This document shows positions 35,189 to 43,493 of a stretch of DNA of 64,000 nucleotides, one piece after another; within the stretch, counting starts at the first letter, position 1; every line of letters starts with the position of its first letter. Below the pieces are notes generated by a model. It was not told the origin of the DNA and did not search any database. It saw only the letters and a list, made by a program, of their open reading frames with translations. Position numbers and translations under genes: made by a program. The stretch comes from Sulfuritalea sp. (lineage in GTDB: Bacteria > Pseudomonadota > Gammaproteobacteria > Burkholderiales > Rhodocyclaceae): contig JADJVS010000012.1 in the NCBI GenBank assembly GCA_016710465.1, forward strand, positions 124,001-188,000. The letters are read 5' to 3'.

Positions 35189-35206
35189 TTCCCGCGAACG
35201 CGGGAA
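35189..35206. repeat. Perfect 8-bp hairpin resembling dRS3-type repeat
   Basis: TTCCCGCG-AA-CGCGGGAA in the redoxin/rsmE gap. Short TTCCCGC...GCGGGAA palindromes are abundant dispersed repeats in Neisseria (dRS3) and some other betaproteobacteria. No U-run follows, so it is unlikely to be a terminator. Confidence 0.5.
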
Positions 35207-35236
35207 TTCGGTATCCCCCAGTGGGATAATCGGCAC

Positions 35237-35965
35237 ATGATACCGAGGTTCTTCTGCCCATTCCCCCTGCATCCCGGCGCGCACGTTGAATTGGGCACGG
35301 ACGCCGCCCACCACGCCCTGAAAGTGCTGAGAGTCGGCGCCGGCGACACGGCGATCCTGTTCGACGGACGCGGCGGCCAGTGGCGCGCAACGCTGCAACC
35401 GGCCGGCAAGAGCCTGCGCGCGACACTGGACGAGTTCGACGCCACCGATCGGGAACCGGCGCTCGACCTCACCCTGGTTCAGGCGCTGCCCGCCAGCGAC
35501 AAGATGGATTTCGTGGTGCAGAAGGCCGTCGAGCTTGGCGTGCGTCGCATCCAGCCGGTGGCGACGAAGCGCGGCGTGATCAAGCTCGCCGGCGAGCGCG
35601 CCGAACGTCGCGTCGAGCATTGGCGCAATGTCGCCATCGCCGCCTGCGAACAATGCGGGCGCAACCATGTGCCTTCCGTCGCGCCGATTCTTGATCTGCC
35701 GCAATACCTTGGCATGGCCGCGCAGCAAAATGGAATGCGCCTGATCTGCGCGCCGGGGGTTGCCGCCCGGCTGCGCGATCTGGCGATTCCCGAGGGTCCG
35801 GTCAGCCTCCTGGTCGGCCCCGAAGGTGGTTTCGAGGAAGGCGAACTCCTGGCGGCGCGCGCCGCCGGCTTACATGCCATCGGCTTGGGGCCGCGAGTGT
35901 TGCGCACCGAGACAGCCGGGTTGGGCGCCGTGGCGGCAATGATGGCACTTTGGGGAGATTGGTGA
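35237..35965 (+). CDS. rsmE: 16S rRNA m3U1498 methyltransferase RsmE
   Basis: SPOUT-fold methyltransferase for U1498 of 16S rRNA. N-terminal PUA-like region, then the knot SLLVGPEGGFEEGE and GLGPRVLRTETAGL. 242 aa. No clear ribosome site precedes ATG; GATAAT at 35225-35230 is so close that a leaderless transcript is possible (inference). The VGAGDTA at residues about 33-39 is encoded by a dispersed repeat copy. The stop overlaps the PAP gene (TGATG). Confidence 0.94.
   Translation: MIPRFFCPFPLHPGAHVELGTDAAHHALKVLRVGAGDTAILFDGRGGQWRATLQPAGKSLRATLDEFDATDREPALDLTLVQALPASDKMDFVVQKAVELGVRRIQPVATKRGVIKLAGERAERRVEHWRNVAIAACEQCGRNHVPSVAPILDLPQYLGMAAQQNGMRLICAPGVAARLRDLAIPEGPVSLLVGPEGGFEEGELLAARAAGLHAIGLGPRVLRTETAGLGAVAAMMALWGDW
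35332..35351 (+). repeat. Dispersed 20-nt repeat copy (in rsmE)
   Basis: AGTCGGCGCCGGCGACACGG, 18/20 to the core, read as VGAGDTA in RsmE. Because the natural RsmE sequence here is often R-x-x-x-GD, this copy alone could be coincidental. Confidence 0.45.
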
Positions 35966-37674
35966 TGTTCGAATCCGCGGAACTCGGTCACAAGATCGAC
36001 AAACAAACCTACAAGAAGGAAGTCCCGACCCTGCGGGCGTCCCTGCAGGATGCCCAGTACGACCTCAAGGAAAACGGCAAGATTCCCGTGGTCGTGCTGG
36101 TCAGCGGCCAGGACGGCGCCGGCAAGGGCGAAACCATCAACATCCTGTACGAATGGATGGACCCGCGCTTCATCTCGACGCTGGCGTTTTCCGCGCCGAC
36201 CGACGAAGAGCGCGAGCGCCCCTTCATGTGGCGCTACTGGCGCGCCCTGCCGCCCAAGGGCCGCATCGGCGTGTTCGCCGGCTCCTGGTATTCGAGCCCG
36301 ATCCACGACCGGCTCGAAGGCCACATGAGCAAGGCCGACCTCGACGCGCGCGTCGACCAGATCAACCGCTTCGAGGCCATGCTGGTCAATGAGGGCGCGC
36401 TGGTGCTGAAGTTCTGGTTCCACCTGACCAAGGACGGCCAGAAGCGCCGGTTGAAGGCGCTGGAAAAAGACCCGCACACCGCCTGGCGAGTGACCAAGTG
36501 GAATTGGGATCGCCTGAAGACCTACGACAAGCTGCAGGACGTGGTCGGCCATGTGCTGCGCATGACCAACACCCCGTGGGCACCGTGGATCATCGTCGAG
36601 GGCGAGGATGACCGCTACCGCTCGCTGACCACCGGCAAGATCCTGCTCAACGCGATCCGCGAGCGCCTGGCCAACGCCGGCAAGCAGGCCACGCCCGTGG
36701 CGCCGCCAATACGCGTCAATATCGACGGCCGCAACGTGCTCTCCGAACTCAATCTCACGCACAAGCTGAGCGAGAAGGAATACGAGGAGCAATTGGCGAA
36801 GTGGCAGGCCAGGCTTTCCGAACTGGTGCGCGATCCGCGCTTCAAGGGCCGCTCGCTGCTCTGCGCCTTCGAAGGCGCCGACGCCGCCGGCAAGGGTGGC
36901 GCGATCCGCCGCATCGCCGCCTCGATGGATGCCCGCGACTACCAGATCATCCCGGTCGCCGCGCCGACCGAGGAAGAACGCGCCCAGCCCTACCTGTGGC
37001 GCTTCTGGCGCCACATGCCGCGCCACGGCCGGGTGGCGATCTTCGACCGCACCTGGTACGGCCGCGTGCTGGTCGAACGCGTCGAGGGCTTCTGCGCCGA
37101 GGCCGACTGGCTGCGCGCCTACACCGAGATCAACGATTTCGAGCACGACCTGGCGGGCGCCGGGGTCATCGTCGTCAAATTCTGGCTGCAGATCAGCCAG
37201 GAAGAGCAGTTGCGCCGCTTCAAGGAACGCGAGAAGATCGAATTCAAGCGCTTCAAGATCACCGAGGAAGACTGGCGCAATCGGGAGAAATGGGATGCCT
37301 ACCAGGAAGCCATCTGCGACATGGTCGACCGCACCAGCACCGGCATCGCGCCGTGGACCCTGGTCGAAGCCAACGACAAGGGCTATGCACGCGTGAAGGT
37401 GCTGCGCACCATCTGCGAACGCCTCGAAGCCGAACTCGACGGCAAGCCGATTCCCCACGCCGCCCCGGAAAAGCCCCTTAAAGCAAAAAAGGACAAGAAG
37501 GCAGACAAGGCACCGAAGCCCGCGGCTAAGCCCGCACCTGTCGCTCCCGTCGCACCCAAGCCCGCGCCCAAACCCGCGGCGAAGCCAACTGCCACCGCGC
37601 GCAAGCCGACGCCGCGCAAACCCGCGACACGGGCGCCGGCGGCCAAACCAAGGAAAGGCAAACCGACGCAATGA
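35965..37674 (+). CDS. pap: Polyphosphate:AMP phosphotransferase (tandem PPK2)
   Basis: Two PPK2 domains, as in class II PPK2/PAP enzymes that make ADP from AMP and polyphosphate. Walker A in domain 1 is SGQDGAGKGE (residues 47-56), and in domain 2 FEGADAAGKGG (about 301-311) with FDRTWYGRVLVERVEGF. The catalytic domains end at about 495; a 70-75 residue tail rich in Lys, Pro and Ala follows, like a histone H1-type nucleic-acid-binding tail. ATG at 35965 overlaps the rsmE stop; the stop overlaps argA by 4 nt. The tail is unusual for the family. Confidence 0.9.
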   Translation: MFESAELGHKIDKQTYKKEVPTLRASLQDAQYDLKENGKIPVVVLVSGQDGAGKGETINILYEWMDPRFISTLAFSAPTDEERERPFMWRYWRALPPKGRIGVFAGSWYSSPIHDRLEGHMSKADLDARVDQINRFEAMLVNEGALVLKFWFHLTKDGQKRRLKALEKDPHTAWRVTKWNWDRLKTYDKLQDVVGHVLRMTNTPWAPWIIVEGEDDRYRSLTTGKILLNAIRERLANAGKQATPVAPPIRVNIDGRNVLSELNLTHKLSEKEYEEQLAKWQARLSELVRDPRFKGRSLLCAFEGADAAGKGGAIRRIAASMDARDYQIIPVAAPTEEERAQPYLWRFWRHMPRHGRVAIFDRTWYGRVLVERVEGFCAEADWLRAYTEINDFEHDLAGAGVIVVKFWLQISQEEQLRRFKEREKIEFKRFKITEEDWRNREKWDAYQEAICDMVDRTSTGIAPWTLVEANDKGYARVKVLRTICERLEAELDGKPIPHAAPEKPLKAKKDKKADKAPKPAAKPAPVAPVAPKPAPKPAAKPTATARKPTPRKPATRAPAAKPRKGKPTQ

Positions 37675-39014
37675 CCCTGGAGACCCGCGCAAGCCAGCCC
37701 GAAACCGACGCCCGCCTGGTGGCCTGGGTCCGCCAGGCGGCGCCCTACATCCATGCCTTTCGCGGGCGCACCTTCGTCATCGCCTTCGGTGGAGAGGTTC
37801 TCGATTCGGGCGCCGCCCAGGCGCTGATCCATGACATTGCACTGCTCGACAGCATGGGCATCCGCCTGGTGCTGGTGCATGGCGCGCGGCCGCAGATCGA
37901 TGCCGAAATGCACGCACGCGGCCTGACGCCGAAGTTCCACAAGGGCCTGCGCGTCACCGACGCCGAGGCGCTGGAATGCGTCAAGCGCGCCATGGGCGTG
38001 ACCCGCATCGAGATCGAGGCACTGCTTTCGCAGGGCCTGCCCAACACACCGATGGCCGGCGCCTTCCTGCGCGTCACCGGCGGCAACTTCATCACCGCGC
38101 GCCCGGTCGGGGTGGTGGACGGCATCGACTTCCAATACACCGGCGCGGTGCGCAAGGTGATCGCCGAGGAAATCCAGGCCGATCTGGCCCAGGAGAACGT
38201 GGTCCTGATCACGCCAATCGGCGCCTCACCAACCGGCGAGATTTTCAATCTGGCCTGGGAAGAGGCGGCCGAGGCCGTGGCCGTCGCGGTCAAGGCCGAC
38301 AAGCTGATCTACCTGTGTGACGCGCCGGGGCTGTTCAACGCCAAGGGGGCGCTGATCGACGCGATCACCGCCGACGAGGCGCAGAAGTTGGTCACGCGGA
38401 GCATCAAGAGCCAGGCACCCGAGGTCGCGCGCGTCCTGCCCAGCGCCATCCGCGCCTGCCGCAGCGGCGTCGGTCGCGTGCATTTCCTCGATGCCCGCGC
38501 CGACGGCGCCATGCTCATGGAATTATTCACCCGCGACGGCATCGGCACGGTGCTGACCAGCGCGCCGCTGGCACGCCTGCGCGACGCGACGATCGACGAC
38601 GTCGGCGCGATACTCGGCCTGATCGAGCCGCTGGAGGCCGACGGCACCCTGGTCAAGCGCGGCCGCGAACGCCTGGAAATGGAAATCACCCGGTTCTCGG
38701 TGGTCGAGCATGACGGCGTGATCGTCGGCTGCGCGGCGCTTTATCCTTTCTCCACCGAGAAGGCGGCCGAACTCGCCTGCCTCGCCGTGGTACCAGATTT
38801 CCGCCGCAGCGGCTACGGCGACCAGTTGCGCGCCCATGTCGAGGCGCGGGCGAGAAAGCTGAAGCTGAAACGCCTGTTCGTGCTGACCACGCGCACCGCG
38901 CACTGGTTCATCGAGCGCGGCTTCGTCGAGGCCGATGTGGATGCCCTGCCGGCGGCGCGACGCGAACTCTACAACCTGCAGCGGCGGTCCAAGGTACTGG
39001 TGAAAGCCTTGTAG
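37671..39014 (+). CDS. argA: N-acetylglutamate synthase (classic ArgA)
   Basis: First step of arginine synthesis. The amino-acid-kinase-like domain is about residues 15-290 (FVIAFGGEVLD, LVLVHGARPQIDAEM, ASPTGEIFNLAWE) and the GNAT acetyltransferase domain about 300-445 (LACLAVVPDFRRSGYGDQL). 447 aa, typical of E. coli-type ArgA. A MITE begins 4 nt after its stop codon. Confidence 0.95.
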   Translation: MTLETRASQPETDARLVAWVRQAAPYIHAFRGRTFVIAFGGEVLDSGAAQALIHDIALLDSMGIRLVLVHGARPQIDAEMHARGLTPKFHKGLRVTDAEALECVKRAMGVTRIEIEALLSQGLPNTPMAGAFLRVTGGNFITARPVGVVDGIDFQYTGAVRKVIAEEIQADLAQENVVLITPIGASPTGEIFNLAWEEAAEAVAVAVKADKLIYLCDAPGLFNAKGALIDAITADEAQKLVTRSIKSQAPEVARVLPSAIRACRSGVGRVHFLDARADGAMLMELFTRDGIGTVLTSAPLARLRDATIDDVGAILGLIEPLEADGTLVKRGRERLEMEITRFSVVEHDGVIVGCAALYPFSTEKAAELACLAVVPDFRRSGYGDQLRAHVEARARKLKLKRLFVLTTRTAHWFIERGFVEADVDALPAARRELYNLQRRSKVLVKAL

Positions 39015-39017
39015 CCT

Positions 39018-39285
39018 TAGGGCGTGTTCTCATTCAGTCGACGGCTGCGAAGGAGCTTGCCTGGGTGCAGGGCAAGGCGGGAGGAGCGATGTTTGGTTGT
39101 TCCAAATGAGCGACGACCAACGCCGCCATGCGACCAGGCAAGCCCTTCCCGCAGGGTTGCGCAGGAAGGCGCGTCTGCGGCGTTGCACCGCTTGCCCACA
39201 GATGACTGTAGGCGGCGCGGCGCGCCTTGCATCCATCGCCTTCCTGACGCAACGCAGCTCGCCGACTGAATGAGAACACGCCCTA
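39018..39285. mobile_element. 268-bp MITE with perfect 23-bp terminal inverted repeats
   Basis: Left end 39018-39040 begins TAGGGCGTGTTCTCATTCAG; right end 39263-39285 is its exact reverse complement over 23 bp. Ends are TA...TA, so a TA target duplication (IS630/mariner type) is possible, leaving CCT-TA-GCC as the empty site. The interior (about 222 bp) has short open frames on both strands but no transposase. With flanks, it fills the argA-yggX gap of 326 bp. Confidence 0.85.
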
Positions 39286-39340
39286 GCCGCAACTCAGGGT
39301 AAACTGCGCGCTTTCCGCCGGATATTGCGAAAGGAACACC

Positions 39341-39613
39341 GTGGCACGACTGGTCAATTGCATCAAGCTGGGACGCGAAGCCGAAGGCCTCGACCTGCCG
39401 CCCATGCCGGGCGAACTCGGCAAGAAGCTATGGGAGAACGTCTCCAAGGAAGCATGGCAGCAGTGGATCAAGCTGCAGACCATGATCATCAACGAGAACC
39501 GGCTTTCGCTCGCCGATCCGCAGCACCGAAAGTATCTTGCCGAGCAGGTCACAAAACATTTCTTCGGCGATGGCGCCGATCAGGTCGGGGGCTACGTTCC
39601 GCCCAAGAGCTGA
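39341..39613 (+). CDS. yggX: Probable Fe(II)-trafficking protein YggX
   Basis: 90 aa from GTG 39341 after GAAAGGAAC. MARLVNCIKLGREAEGLD, GKKLWENVSKEAWQQWIK and the LADPQHRKYLAEQ segment are family hallmarks. YggX protects Fe-S proteins against oxidative damage in the cytoplasm. Confidence 0.95.
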   Translation: MARLVNCIKLGREAEGLDLPPMPGELGKKLWENVSKEAWQQWIKLQTMIINENRLSLADPQHRKYLAEQVTKHFFGDGADQVGGYVPPKS

Positions 39614-39627
39614 ACAATCCCGACAGC

Positions 39628-39658
39628 AAAAAGGGCGGCCGATGGCCGCCCTTTTTTT
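39628..39658. terminator. Bidirectional terminator between yggX and phoU
   Basis: Stem GGGCGGCC/GGCCGCCC with a 3-nt loop, preceded by A5 and followed by T7, serving both convergent genes. Confidence 0.9.
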
Positions 39659-39675
39659 GGCCGAAAACCCCGCGG

Positions 39676-40380
39676 TCAGCGCGAAGCGACCTCGCGTTCC
39701 ATCGCCTCAAGACCGATGTGGCGGACGTCGCGTCCCTTGACCAGATAGACCACGTACTCGGAGATGTTCTTGGCGTGGTCGCCAACGCGCTCGATCGAGC
39801 GCGCGATAAACAGCAGGTCAAGCGAGCTGGAGATGGTCCGCGGATCTTCCATCATGAATGTGATCAACTGACGCATCGCCGCCTTGAAACCGGCATCGAC
39901 GTCGCGATCCTGGCGCACAACCTCGGCGGAGGCATTGACATCCAGGCGGGCAAAGGCATCCAGCGCCTTGCGCAGCATCGCCACGGCGATGTCCGCCGGA
40001 TGCCGCAGATCGACCTTCGGCACCAGGCGGATTTCGCCGTGATGCACCTCGCGGGCCATCTTGGCGATCTTCTTCGCCTCGTCACCAATCCGCTCCAGGT
40101 CGGTGATGGTCTTGACCACGGTCATGATCATGCGCAGGTCGACCGCCGCCGGCTGGCGCCGGGCAATCACGTTGTTGCAGGCCTCGTCAAGTTCGACCTC
40201 GTGCCGGTTGACCTCGCGGTCGGCGGCGATCACCTGTTCGAGCAAGGCGACGTTGCCGGATTCGAGGCCGTCCATGGCGCGGACCAACTGCTGTTCCACG
40301 AGGCCGCCCATCGCCAACACGCGCGTGCGCAAGCCCTCGAGATCGGCATCGAACTGTCTGCTGATGTGTTCCTGATTCAT
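39676..40380 (-). CDS. phoU: Phosphate transport/regulation protein PhoU
   Basis: 234 aa, all-helical with two PhoU repeats: LRTRVLAMGGLVEQQLVRAM and a later copy around ALDAFARLDVNASAEVVRQD. The metal-binding motif E-x-x-x-D is seen as ERIGDEAKKIAK and ERVGDHAKNISEY. It represses the Pho regulon through the Pst-PhoR complex. No pst genes lie nearby. Confidence 0.94.
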   Translation of the reverse strand: MNQEHISRQFDADLEGLRTRVLAMGGLVEQQLVRAMDGLESGNVALLEQVIAADREVNRHEVELDEACNNVIARRQPAAVDLRMIMTVVKTITDLERIGDEAKKIAKMAREVHHGEIRLVPKVDLRHPADIAVAMLRKALDAFARLDVNASAEVVRQDRDVDAGFKAAMRQLITFMMEDPRTISSSLDLLFIARSIERVGDHAKNISEYVVYLVKGRDVRHIGLEAMEREVASR

Positions 40381-40436
40381 GCCATCACCTGATATCGAAT
40401 TGGGCGACTATAGCCGCGTCATGTGACGGAATTGTT

Positions 40437-41108
40437 TCAACGCTGAAAAGTCAGCACACCTTCCGGCGCCGCCAGCAGCAGCACATCCGCTCCGCGCCGG
40501 GCAAAGAGGCCGTTGGTGACGACGCCAACGATCTGGTTGATGCGGTCTTCGAGTCCGACCGGGTCGGTGATCGACAGGCCATGCACGTCGAGGATCAGGT
40601 TGCCATTGTCGGTGACGAAACCGTCGCGCAGCCGGGGCGAGCCGCCGAGCTTTGCCAGTTCGCGGGCAACATGGGCGCTCGACATCGGAATCACTTCGAC
40701 CGGCAGCGGAAAGCGTCCCATCACCGGAACCCGCTTCGAGGCGTCGCAGATGCAGACGAAGGTATCGGCCACCGCGGCGACGATTTTCTCGCGCGTCAGC
40801 GCGCCGCCGCCGCCCTTGATCATGGACATGCCGGGGTCGATCTCGTCCGCGCCGTCTACGTAGATGCCCATTGCATCGACATCGTTCAAGTCGAGCACGC
40901 GGATGCCGTGGCCGGCGAGCCGCCGCGCGGTCACCTCGGAACTCGCCACCGTGCCGCCGAGCCGGCCCTTGATCGCGGCAATCTCGTCGATGAAGAAATT
41001 CGCCGTGCTGCCAGTGCCGACTCCGAGGATGGCGCCGACCGGCAGCCGGTCGGCAACGTAATCGCGGGCGGCCCGCGCCACGGCCTGCTTCAGTTCGTCT
41101 TGCGTCAT
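40437..41108 (-). CDS. rpiA: Ribose-5-phosphate isomerase A
   Basis: Interconverts ribose-5-P and ribulose-5-P, feeding the pentose phosphate pathway and Calvin-cycle RuBP regeneration. GVGTGSTANFFID near the N-terminus, DGADEIDPGMSMIKGGGGALTREKIVA and the KRVPVMGRFPLPVEVIP segment are diagnostic. 223 aa. Confidence 0.96.
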   Translation of the reverse strand: MTQDELKQAVARAARDYVADRLPVGAILGVGTGSTANFFIDEIAAIKGRLGGTVASSEVTARRLAGHGIRVLDLNDVDAMGIYVDGADEIDPGMSMIKGGGGALTREKIVAAVADTFVCICDASKRVPVMGRFPLPVEVIPMSSAHVARELAKLGGSPRLRDGFVTDNGNLILDVHGLSITDPVGLEDRINQIVGVVTNGLFARRGADVLLLAAPEGVLTFQR

Positions 41109-41137
41109 TGAATCGCTCCCTTGTCGAGGAGCGAATC

Positions 41138-42919
41138 TTACCGCTTGCGCATCGGCGGCAGGTCGGTGCAGGAGCCGTGGGCGACTTCCGCCGCCATGCC
41201 GATGGTTTCGCCCAGGGTCGGATGCGGGTGGATGGTCTTGCCGATATCCATCGCGTCGGCGCCCATCTCGATCGCCAGCGCCACTTCCCCGATCATGTCA
41301 CCGGCATTGGGGCCGACGATGCTGCCGCCAATCACGCGGTGCGACTCTTCGTCGAACACCAGCTTGGTGAAGCCGTAGTCGGCGCCGTTGGCGATCGCCC
41401 GACCCGAGGCCGCCCAGGGGAATTTGGCCACGCTGACCTTTCGGCCCGCCTTTTTCGCCTCGTCCTCGCCGACGCCGACCCACGCCACTTCGGGATGGGT
41501 GTAGGCGACGCCGGGAATCACTGTGGCGTCGAAGTGAGCCTTTTGCCCGGCGGCGGCTTCCGCCGCGACGTGGGCCTCGTGCACCGCCTTGTGCGCCAGC
41601 ATGGGGTTGCCGACGATGTCACCGATGGCGAAGATGTGCGGCACGTTGGTGCGCATCTGGCTGTCGACCGGAATGAAGCCGCGTTCGCCGACGATGATGC
41701 CGGCCTTCTCCGCGCCAATCTTTTTGCCGTTCGGCGCGCGGCCCGCGGATTGCAGGATCATGTCGTAACGCACTGCTTCGGCGGGAGCTTTCTCGCCTTC
41801 GAACCTGACCCACAGACCATCGTCCTTGGCCTCGACCGCAACCGTCTTGGTCTTCAGCATGATGGACTCGAAGCGGTGGGCGTTCTGTTTTTCCCAGACC
41901 TTGACCAGGTCGCGGTCCGGGCCCTGCATCAGGCCGTCGAGCATCTCGACCACATCGACCCTGGCGCCCAGCGTCGAATACACCGTCGCCATTTCGAGGC
42001 CGATGATGCCGCCGCCGATGACCAGCATCTTCTTCGGCACCTGGCGCAACTCGAGCGCACCGGTGGAATCAACGATGCGCGGATCCTTGGGAATGAACGG
42101 CAGATGAAAGGCCGCGCTGCCGGCGGCGATGATGCACTTCTGGAAGCGGATGACTTTCTTCGCCCCGGTCTTGTCCTGCGCGGCGCCCGTGGTCTCTTCG
42201 ACTTCGAGGTGGTTGGCGTCGAGGAAGTGGCCGTAGCCGCGCACGGTCTCCACCTTGCGCGCCTTGGCCATGCCGGCCAGGCCGCCGGTGAGCTTGCCGA
42301 CTACTTTTTCCTTGTGCGCGCGCAGCTTGTCGATGTCCACTTTCGGCGCGGCGAAACTGACGCCGAGGTCGCTCGCATGCTCGGCCTCTTCCATCACCGC
42401 GGCAACGTGCAGCAGCGCCTTGGAGGGAATGCAGCCGACGTTGAGGCAGACGCCGCCCAGCGTTGCATAGCGTTCGACGATCACGGTCTTCATGCCGAGG
42501 TCGGCGGCACGGAAAGCGGCGGAATAGCCGCCGGGACCGGCGCCCAGCACCAGCATTTCGCAGTCGAGATCAGGAAGGGGGAAGGGGGAAGAGGGAAGGG
42601 TGGAGGCGACAGGAGTCGGCGCTGGCGATACGGCGACCGGGGCCGCTGCGGGTGCAGGCGCAGCGGCCGTTGCGCCAGCGCCGACTGCCACCAATGCCAC
42701 CGGTGTTCCCTTGGCAAGCTTGTCACCAACCTTGATCTTTAGCTCCGTCACCACACCCGATACCGGCGAGGGCACATCCATGGTGGCCTTGTCCGATTCC
42801 AGGGTGATCAGCGCATCCTCGGCTTTGACCGCGTCGCCGACCTTGACCAGCACTTCGATGACAGGCACGTCCTTGAAGTCGCCGATGTCCGGCACTTTCA
42901 CTTCGACGATGTCACTCAT
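41138..42919 (-). CDS. lpdA: Dihydrolipoyl dehydrogenase with N-terminal lipoyl domain
   Basis: E3 of pyruvate dehydrogenase. The lipoyl domain is residues 1-76 with lipoylated Lys44 in ESDKATMDV. An Ala/Pro linker (about 77-118) contains two inverted copies of the dispersed repeat. The flavoprotein begins MLVLGAGPGGYSAAFRAAD with redox-active GGVCLNVGCIPSK and the C-terminal His-Pro HPHPTLGE. 593 aa. Start MSDIVEVKVPDIG at 42919 overlaps the BPH stop by 8 nt. The fused form is known in betaproteobacteria and Neisseria. Confidence 0.95.
   Translation of the reverse strand: MSDIVEVKVPDIGDFKDVPVIEVLVKVGDAVKAEDALITLESDKATMDVPSPVSGVVTELKIKVGDKLAKGTPVALVAVGAGATAAAPAPAAAPVAVSPAPTPVASTLPSSPFPLPDLDCEMLVLGAGPGGYSAAFRAADLGMKTVIVERYATLGGVCLNVGCIPSKALLHVAAVMEEAEHASDLGVSFAAPKVDIDKLRAHKEKVVGKLTGGLAGMAKARKVETVRGYGHFLDANHLEVEETTGAAQDKTGAKKVIRFQKCIIAAGSAAFHLPFIPKDPRIVDSTGALELRQVPKKMLVIGGGIIGLEMATVYSTLGARVDVVEMLDGLMQGPDRDLVKVWEKQNAHRFESIMLKTKTVAVEAKDDGLWVRFEGEKAPAEAVRYDMILQSAGRAPNGKKIGAEKAGIIVGERGFIPVDSQMRTNVPHIFAIGDIVGNPMLAHKAVHEAHVAAEAAAGQKAHFDATVIPGVAYTHPEVAWVGVGEDEAKKAGRKVSVAKFPWAASGRAIANGADYGFTKLVFDEESHRVIGGSIVGPNAGDMIGEVALAIEMGADAMDIGKTIHPHPTLGETIGMAAEVAHGSCTDLPPMRKR
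42614..42633 (+). repeat. Dispersed 20-nt repeat, exact core (lpdA linker)
   Basis: Exact AGTCGGCGCTGGCGATACGG on the + strand, antisense to lpdA, where it reads as VSPAPTP in the linker. Confidence 0.75.
42667..42686 (-). repeat. Dispersed 20-nt repeat copy (lpdA linker, inverted partner)
   Basis: Minus strand AGTCGGCGCTGGCGCAACGG (18/20), read as VGAGATA in LpdA. It forms an inverted pair with the exact copy 33 nt away. Confidence 0.65.
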
Positions 42920-43493
42920 TGGGTTTTCCTTCCAGGATGAACTCATGGACCACGATGGGCGGTCCCGAGGCGGTGTCGAACTCGATGCCGGCGGCAACGC
43001 CGGCGCGGGCGATTTCGGCCGCGGTGAGTTGGCTGTCATAGAGCGCGTGCATCGCACCGAGCGCGAAGCTGCGACCCGAACCGGCCGCCCAGACGCGGTC
43101 GAACTCGAACACCTCGCGATAGGAATAGACACCGTAGATGCCGCTGGTGTTGGCGATCAGCGCCGTGATCTGCGAACTCTCGTAGGGGTCGTCCTCGTCT
43201 TCCTTGGGATTGAGGAAGGCGTGTTCCTTGAGCACCGGATGCAGGCGGCGGAAGGTTTCATACACCTCCATGCGCGACCCGAGCTTCACGTCCTCCAGTC
43301 TGGAGAAGGCGGAGAGCAGCACCAGGTGATGGGCCGAGGAACCGCAGATGCCGATCTTCGAACCGGCGATGTCGAGGATCTTGTCGTGCTCGCCCTTGTA
43401 GCTGCGCGACAGGCGCGTGTCGCCGAAGGTGGTGAGACCGTCCGCCGCGATGGCGACACGGTCCCCCTTCTTGGCCACGGTGAGCGTGGTCAC
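42912..43493 (-). CDS. bph: Betaproteobacterial proteasome homologue BPH (Ntn hydrolase)
   Basis: 193 aa from GTG 43493, overlapping the aceF stop (GTGA). After initiator removal the protein begins TTLTVAKKGDRVAIAADGLT, the HslV-like start with an N-terminal Thr nucleophile, Asp in AADG and a Lys in RSYKGEHDKIL. GSGRSFALGAMHAL near the C-terminus is the conserved proteasome loop. Named BPH proteins form double-heptamer rings; no cognate ATPase is known. It lies between aceF and lpdA, so it is coexpressed with pyruvate dehydrogenase. The name rests on pattern and context; HslV paralogy is excluded only by sequence feel. Confidence 0.8.
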   Translation of the reverse strand: MTTLTVAKKGDRVAIAADGLTTFGDTRLSRSYKGEHDKILDIAGSKIGICGSSAHHLVLLSAFSRLEDVKLGSRMEVYETFRRLHPVLKEHAFLNPKEDEDDPYESSQITALIANTSGIYGVYSYREVFEFDRVWAAGSGRSFALGAMHALYDSQLTAAEIARAGVAAGIEFDTASGPPIVVHEFILEGKPNE

